Assembly: GCA_963707555.1 (NCBI GenBank)
Contig: CAVPQM010000017.1
Coordinates: 62,001 to 126,000 of the forward strand
Source of the DNA: JAFAFN01 sp963707555
Lineage (GTDB): Bacteria > Actinomycetota > Acidimicrobiia > Acidimicrobiales > Microtrichaceae
Length of the DNA stretch: 64,000 bases
Reading direction: 5' to 3'
Shown: positions 61,756 through 64,000 of the stretch, piece by piece
How positions within the stretch are numbered: position 1 is the first letter of the stretch
Layout of the letters: each line of letters opens with the position of its first letter
Position numbers and translations under genes: made by a program
Notes under the pieces: generated by a model
Database searches by the model: none
The model's input: the letters and a program-made list of their open reading frames with translations, nothing else
What the model was told of the DNA's origin: nothing

Positions 61756-63148
61756 ATGGCGACGCGATCGATGCAGACCGACTACCTGGTCGTCGGCGCC
61801 GGCGCGATGGGCATGGCGTTCACCGACGCGCTGATCGACCACGCCGACGTGCACGTCACCCTCGTCGACCGCCGCCACGCCGCCGGCGGGCACTGGCAGG
61901 ACGCCTACCCGTTCGTCCAGCTCCACCAGGCGTCGCTGTTCTACGGCGTGGCGTCGACCGTGCTCGGCACCGGCGCGGTGCAGGACCGACGGCCCGGAGG
62001 CCGGCCTGCAGGAACGGGCCCGTCGGTCGGAGATCCAGGCGTACTACGACGACGTCCTCCACCGCCGCTTCCTCGGGTCCGGTCGGGTCACGTTCCTCGG
62101 CGGCGAGCGAGTACCACGCGCGACGGCACCGACCACCTGGTGACGTCGCGGGTGTCGGGCGAGACGCGTGCAGGTCGACGTGCGACGGCGGGTCGTCGAC
62201 GCCACCTACCTCTCGCCGACCATCCCCGCGACGACGCCCCCGCCGTTCGGCGTCGCCGACGGCGTCCGGGTCGTCGCGGTCGACGAGCTCGCCGACCTGT
62301 CGACGCCGCCGACCGGTACGTGATCGTCGGCTCGGGCAAGACCGCCACCGACGCGATCGTCTGGCTGCTGCGCAACGGCGTGCGCCCGACCGCATCGTCT
62401 GGGTCCGCCCACGCGACCCGTGGATGCTCAACCGCGCGGTCGTGCAGCCCGACCCGGCGGTGGCGTTCGGGCTCGCGGCCGACACGATGACCGCGGCGAC
62501 CGAGGCGGCGTCGCTCGACGACCTGTTCCTGCGACTCGAGGCCGCCGGGGTGATGCTGCGGATCGACCGCGACGTCGTGCCCGACCATGGCCAAGACCCC
62601 GACACTCGGCACCTGGGAGCTCGACCTGCTGCGCACCGTCGAGCGCGTCGTCCGCCTGGGCCACGTCCGCCGGGTGGCGCGCGCGAGCAGCTCGTGCTTC
62701 GACCACGGCACCGTGCCGCTCGACCCCGACTCGCTGGTCGTGCACTGCGCGGCGTCCGGCCTGCAGTACCCGCCGCTGGTGCCGATCTGGGCGCCCGGAC
62801 ACGATCCGGCTGCAGACGATCCGGGCGGGCTTCCCGTGCTTCTGCGCGGCGCTCGCCGGCTACGTCGAGGCGACCCGCGACGACGACCGCGAACGCAACC
62901 GGCTGTGCCCGCCGAACCACCTGCCGAACACCGCGGCGGACTGGGCGCGGATGCAGGTCCGCGGCACGCACGCCGCGCGGACCTACGGCGCCGAGCCCGA
63001 CATCGCGGCCTGGGCGAACGCCTGCGCGCTGAACCCGGCGCGTGTCCGACCGTCGCAGCTCGAGGAGCCCTCGGTACAGGCCGCGCTCGCCCGTCTGAGC
63101 GACCACCTCGACACCGGACTCGCCCGGTTGACCGAGCTCGCCGTATGA
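61756..63148 (+). CDS. FAD/NAD-dependent oxidoreductase, flavin-monooxygenase-like (many frameshifts)
   Basis: About 460 residues across five or more frameshifts. The FAD motif is YLVVGAGAMGMAFTDALI and the second nucleotide motif is RYVIVGSGKTATDAIVWLL, as in Baeyer-Villiger or flavin-containing monooxygenase families. Later parts include WVRPRDPWMLNRAVVQPD and VEATRDDDRERNRLC. It follows the E2 stop at 15 bases behind GGGAGG, so it may share a transcript, though no dihydrolipoamide dehydrogenase features (no CxxxxC redox pair) are seen. Confidence 0.75.
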
Positions 63149-63162
63149 ACCGGCGTCGCCCC

Positions 63163-63696
63163 TCACTGACCCGGAGCGTCGGCCGGGTCGTCGACCGGTC
63201 CGGGGCAGGACTGCGACGCCTCCCAGTCGGCGCGCCACTCGAAGTGCCACCACTCCCAGGCGAGCGTGCGGCACAGACCGATCGCGGCGCCGTGCCGGTC
63301 GAGCCAGTTCGCCGCAGGTCCGTCGCCCACGTCGACGGCGAGGCCCTGGACGTGCATCGAACGTTCCGGCGGGAACACCCAGCGGAGCGCTTCGGTCTCG
63401 GAGCCGTGCTCGGCGACGGCCTCGACGAGGAGCCGTTCCTGTTCCTGCGTCGTGCGGAACCCCGAGGTGAGGGTCAGGGTGTGGCCGTGGCGGCCCGCCT
63501 CCGCGACCGCCTCGGCGAAGGCCCGCTCGAGACCGGGCTGCAGCCCCGTGGCGACCGTCGAGGTGGCTGCGTCCGAGGCGGGGGCGTGTGCTCCCGCCAC
63601 GACGCTCGACCGGTGGTCCAGCCACATCAGCGAGCCGACGACGACGACGGTGACGAGCAGCGTGCCGACGAACAGACGGCGAGTGGTGTGGTCCAT
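63163..63696 (-). CDS. VanY-type D-alanyl-D-alanine carboxypeptidase (M15B)
   Basis: About 177 residues: an N-terminal anchor (LFVGTLLVTVVVVGSLMWL) and an exported M15 zinc peptidase domain. The first metal motif is SMHVQGLAVDV (H-x3-G-x-A-x-D, with His and Asp ligands), and the second His is in AWEWWHFEWRADW. TLTSGFRTTQEQERLL is the usual early conserved strand. It trims D-Ala-D-Ala ends of peptidoglycan stem peptides outside the cell. Start ATG 63696 lies six bases after GACGAT. Confidence 0.85.
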   Translation of the reverse strand: MDHTTRRLFVGTLLVTVVVVGSLMWLDHRSSVVAGAHAPASDAATSTVATGLQPGLERAFAEAVAEAGRHGHTLTLTSGFRTTQEQERLLVEAVAEHGSETEALRWVFPPERSMHVQGLAVDVGDGPAANWLDRHGAAIGLCRTLAWEWWHFEWRADWEASQSCPGPVDDPADAPGQ

Positions 63697-63827
63697 GCCT
63701 GCATCGTCAGGCCGACCGAGGGTCGGAGACATCGGGCCGGAGGCGTTGCCGAGCTCCGTCGAAGGGCGGAGACGCGCCGCACCGGGAGCGACCTTCGGCG
63801 GATGGGGTCGGCCGGGAGCGCGCCGAG

Positions 63828-63833
63828 TAGCGT
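63828..63833 (+). promoter_or_regulatory. leaderless -10 hexamer (TAGCGT) for the gene at the right edge
   Basis: TAGCGT lies seven bases before the GTG at 63841. Confidence 0.5.
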
Positions 63834-63840
63834 GGATCGG

Positions 63841-64000
63841 GTGATCGAGCGCTGGCGACAACAGCCCACCGTCGTCCAGGACGTCGTGTTCGCCGTGCTG
63901 CTCGGCATCGCGTGGTTCGGGTTCGCCGCCCTCGGCGAGGCCCGGGGCTGGAACCCGCGGCACGAGCAGATGTGGGACCTCGCCGGTGCGGCGTCGGTGC
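63841..64000 (+). CDS. start of a membrane protein, possibly a sensor kinase (partial)
   Basis: Only 53 codons are visible, and the gene runs off the window. It begins VIERWRQQPTVVQDVVFAVLLGIAWFGFAALG, a short basic tail followed by a membrane helix, then RGWNPRHEQMWDLAGAAS and the next hydrophobic stretch. This looks like the N-terminus of a multi-helix membrane sensor such as a histidine kinase, but no catalytic part is visible. The TAGCGT hexamer supports GTG 63841. Confidence 0.5.
   Translation, partial: MIERWRQQPTVVQDVVFAVLLGIAWFGFAALGEARGWNPRHEQMWDLAGAASV

Overview
The window is 64 kb of very GC-rich DNA from an actinobacterium. The coproporphyrin-type haem genes (uroporphyrinogen decarboxylase, ferrochelatase, flavin oxidase and a ChdC-type decarboxylase), a glucosyl-3-phosphoglycerate synthase, a PAC2 protein, LmeA and LytR_C proteins, and many start codons lying 6-9 bases behind a TAnnnT hexamer all point to Actinomycetota. 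Acidimicrobiia is my best guess for the class, but that is inference. I saw no rRNA, tRNA, CRISPR array, transposase, integrase or plasmid gene. It looks like chromosomal core plus niche genes.

Layout. 0-5 kb: end of a 2-hydroxyacid dehydrogenase, then hemE-cpfC-cgoX with overlapping ends, a PCuAC-like lipoprotein and a cytochrome c lipoprotein. 5-12 kb: an Lnt-type acyltransferase whose catalytic Cys position is Ser, then a glycosyltransferase / methyltransferase / alpha-toroid enzyme group with a small membrane protein, a second methyltransferase and a GtrA protein. 12-18 kb: a PQQ-type sugar dehydrogenase, two tandem paralogous TetR regulators with a structured spacer, two PlsC acyltransferases, a GNAT enzyme and a PAC2 protein. 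18-22.3 kb: amtB-glnB-glnD behind a GlnR-like half-site array. 22.5-27 kb: chdC-lmeA operon, groEL, a MoaD/ThiS protein. 27-32 kb: compatible-solute genes (gpgS, glycerate kinase, an atypical GT20 enzyme, a trehalose-phosphate phosphatase) and a LytR_C protein. 32.2-36.4 kb: a five-gene unit of MauE-like membrane protein, Tat-exported 26-cysteine MauA-like protein, MauD-like thioredoxin, an unknown protein and a CcdA/DsbD-like membrane protein. This is my main candidate for an uncharacterised system. 36.4-63 kb: a carboxylesterase, GH36 galactosidase, two ABC exporters, a two-component pair, a D-aminoacylase-like amidohydrolase, a DGPF/ECF42 sigma pair, GH29 fucosidase, threonine aldolase-like enzyme, PH-domain membrane proteins with a TetR regulator, endonuclease III, a branched-chain 2-oxoacid dehydrogenase (E1a-E1b-E2) and a flavin oxidoreductase. 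The window ends in a VanY-type peptidase and the start of a membrane protein.

Two general features matter to the reader. First, at least six gene ends carry short imperfect tandem repeats (16-55 bp) that copy the stop codon and its surroundings. Second, single-base frameshifts are rare up to about 36.7 kb (five genes) but very frequent from there to 63 kb (more than forty). Each frame on either side still encodes good family sequence, so I treat most as sequence errors and give one span per gene, calling it frameshifted.
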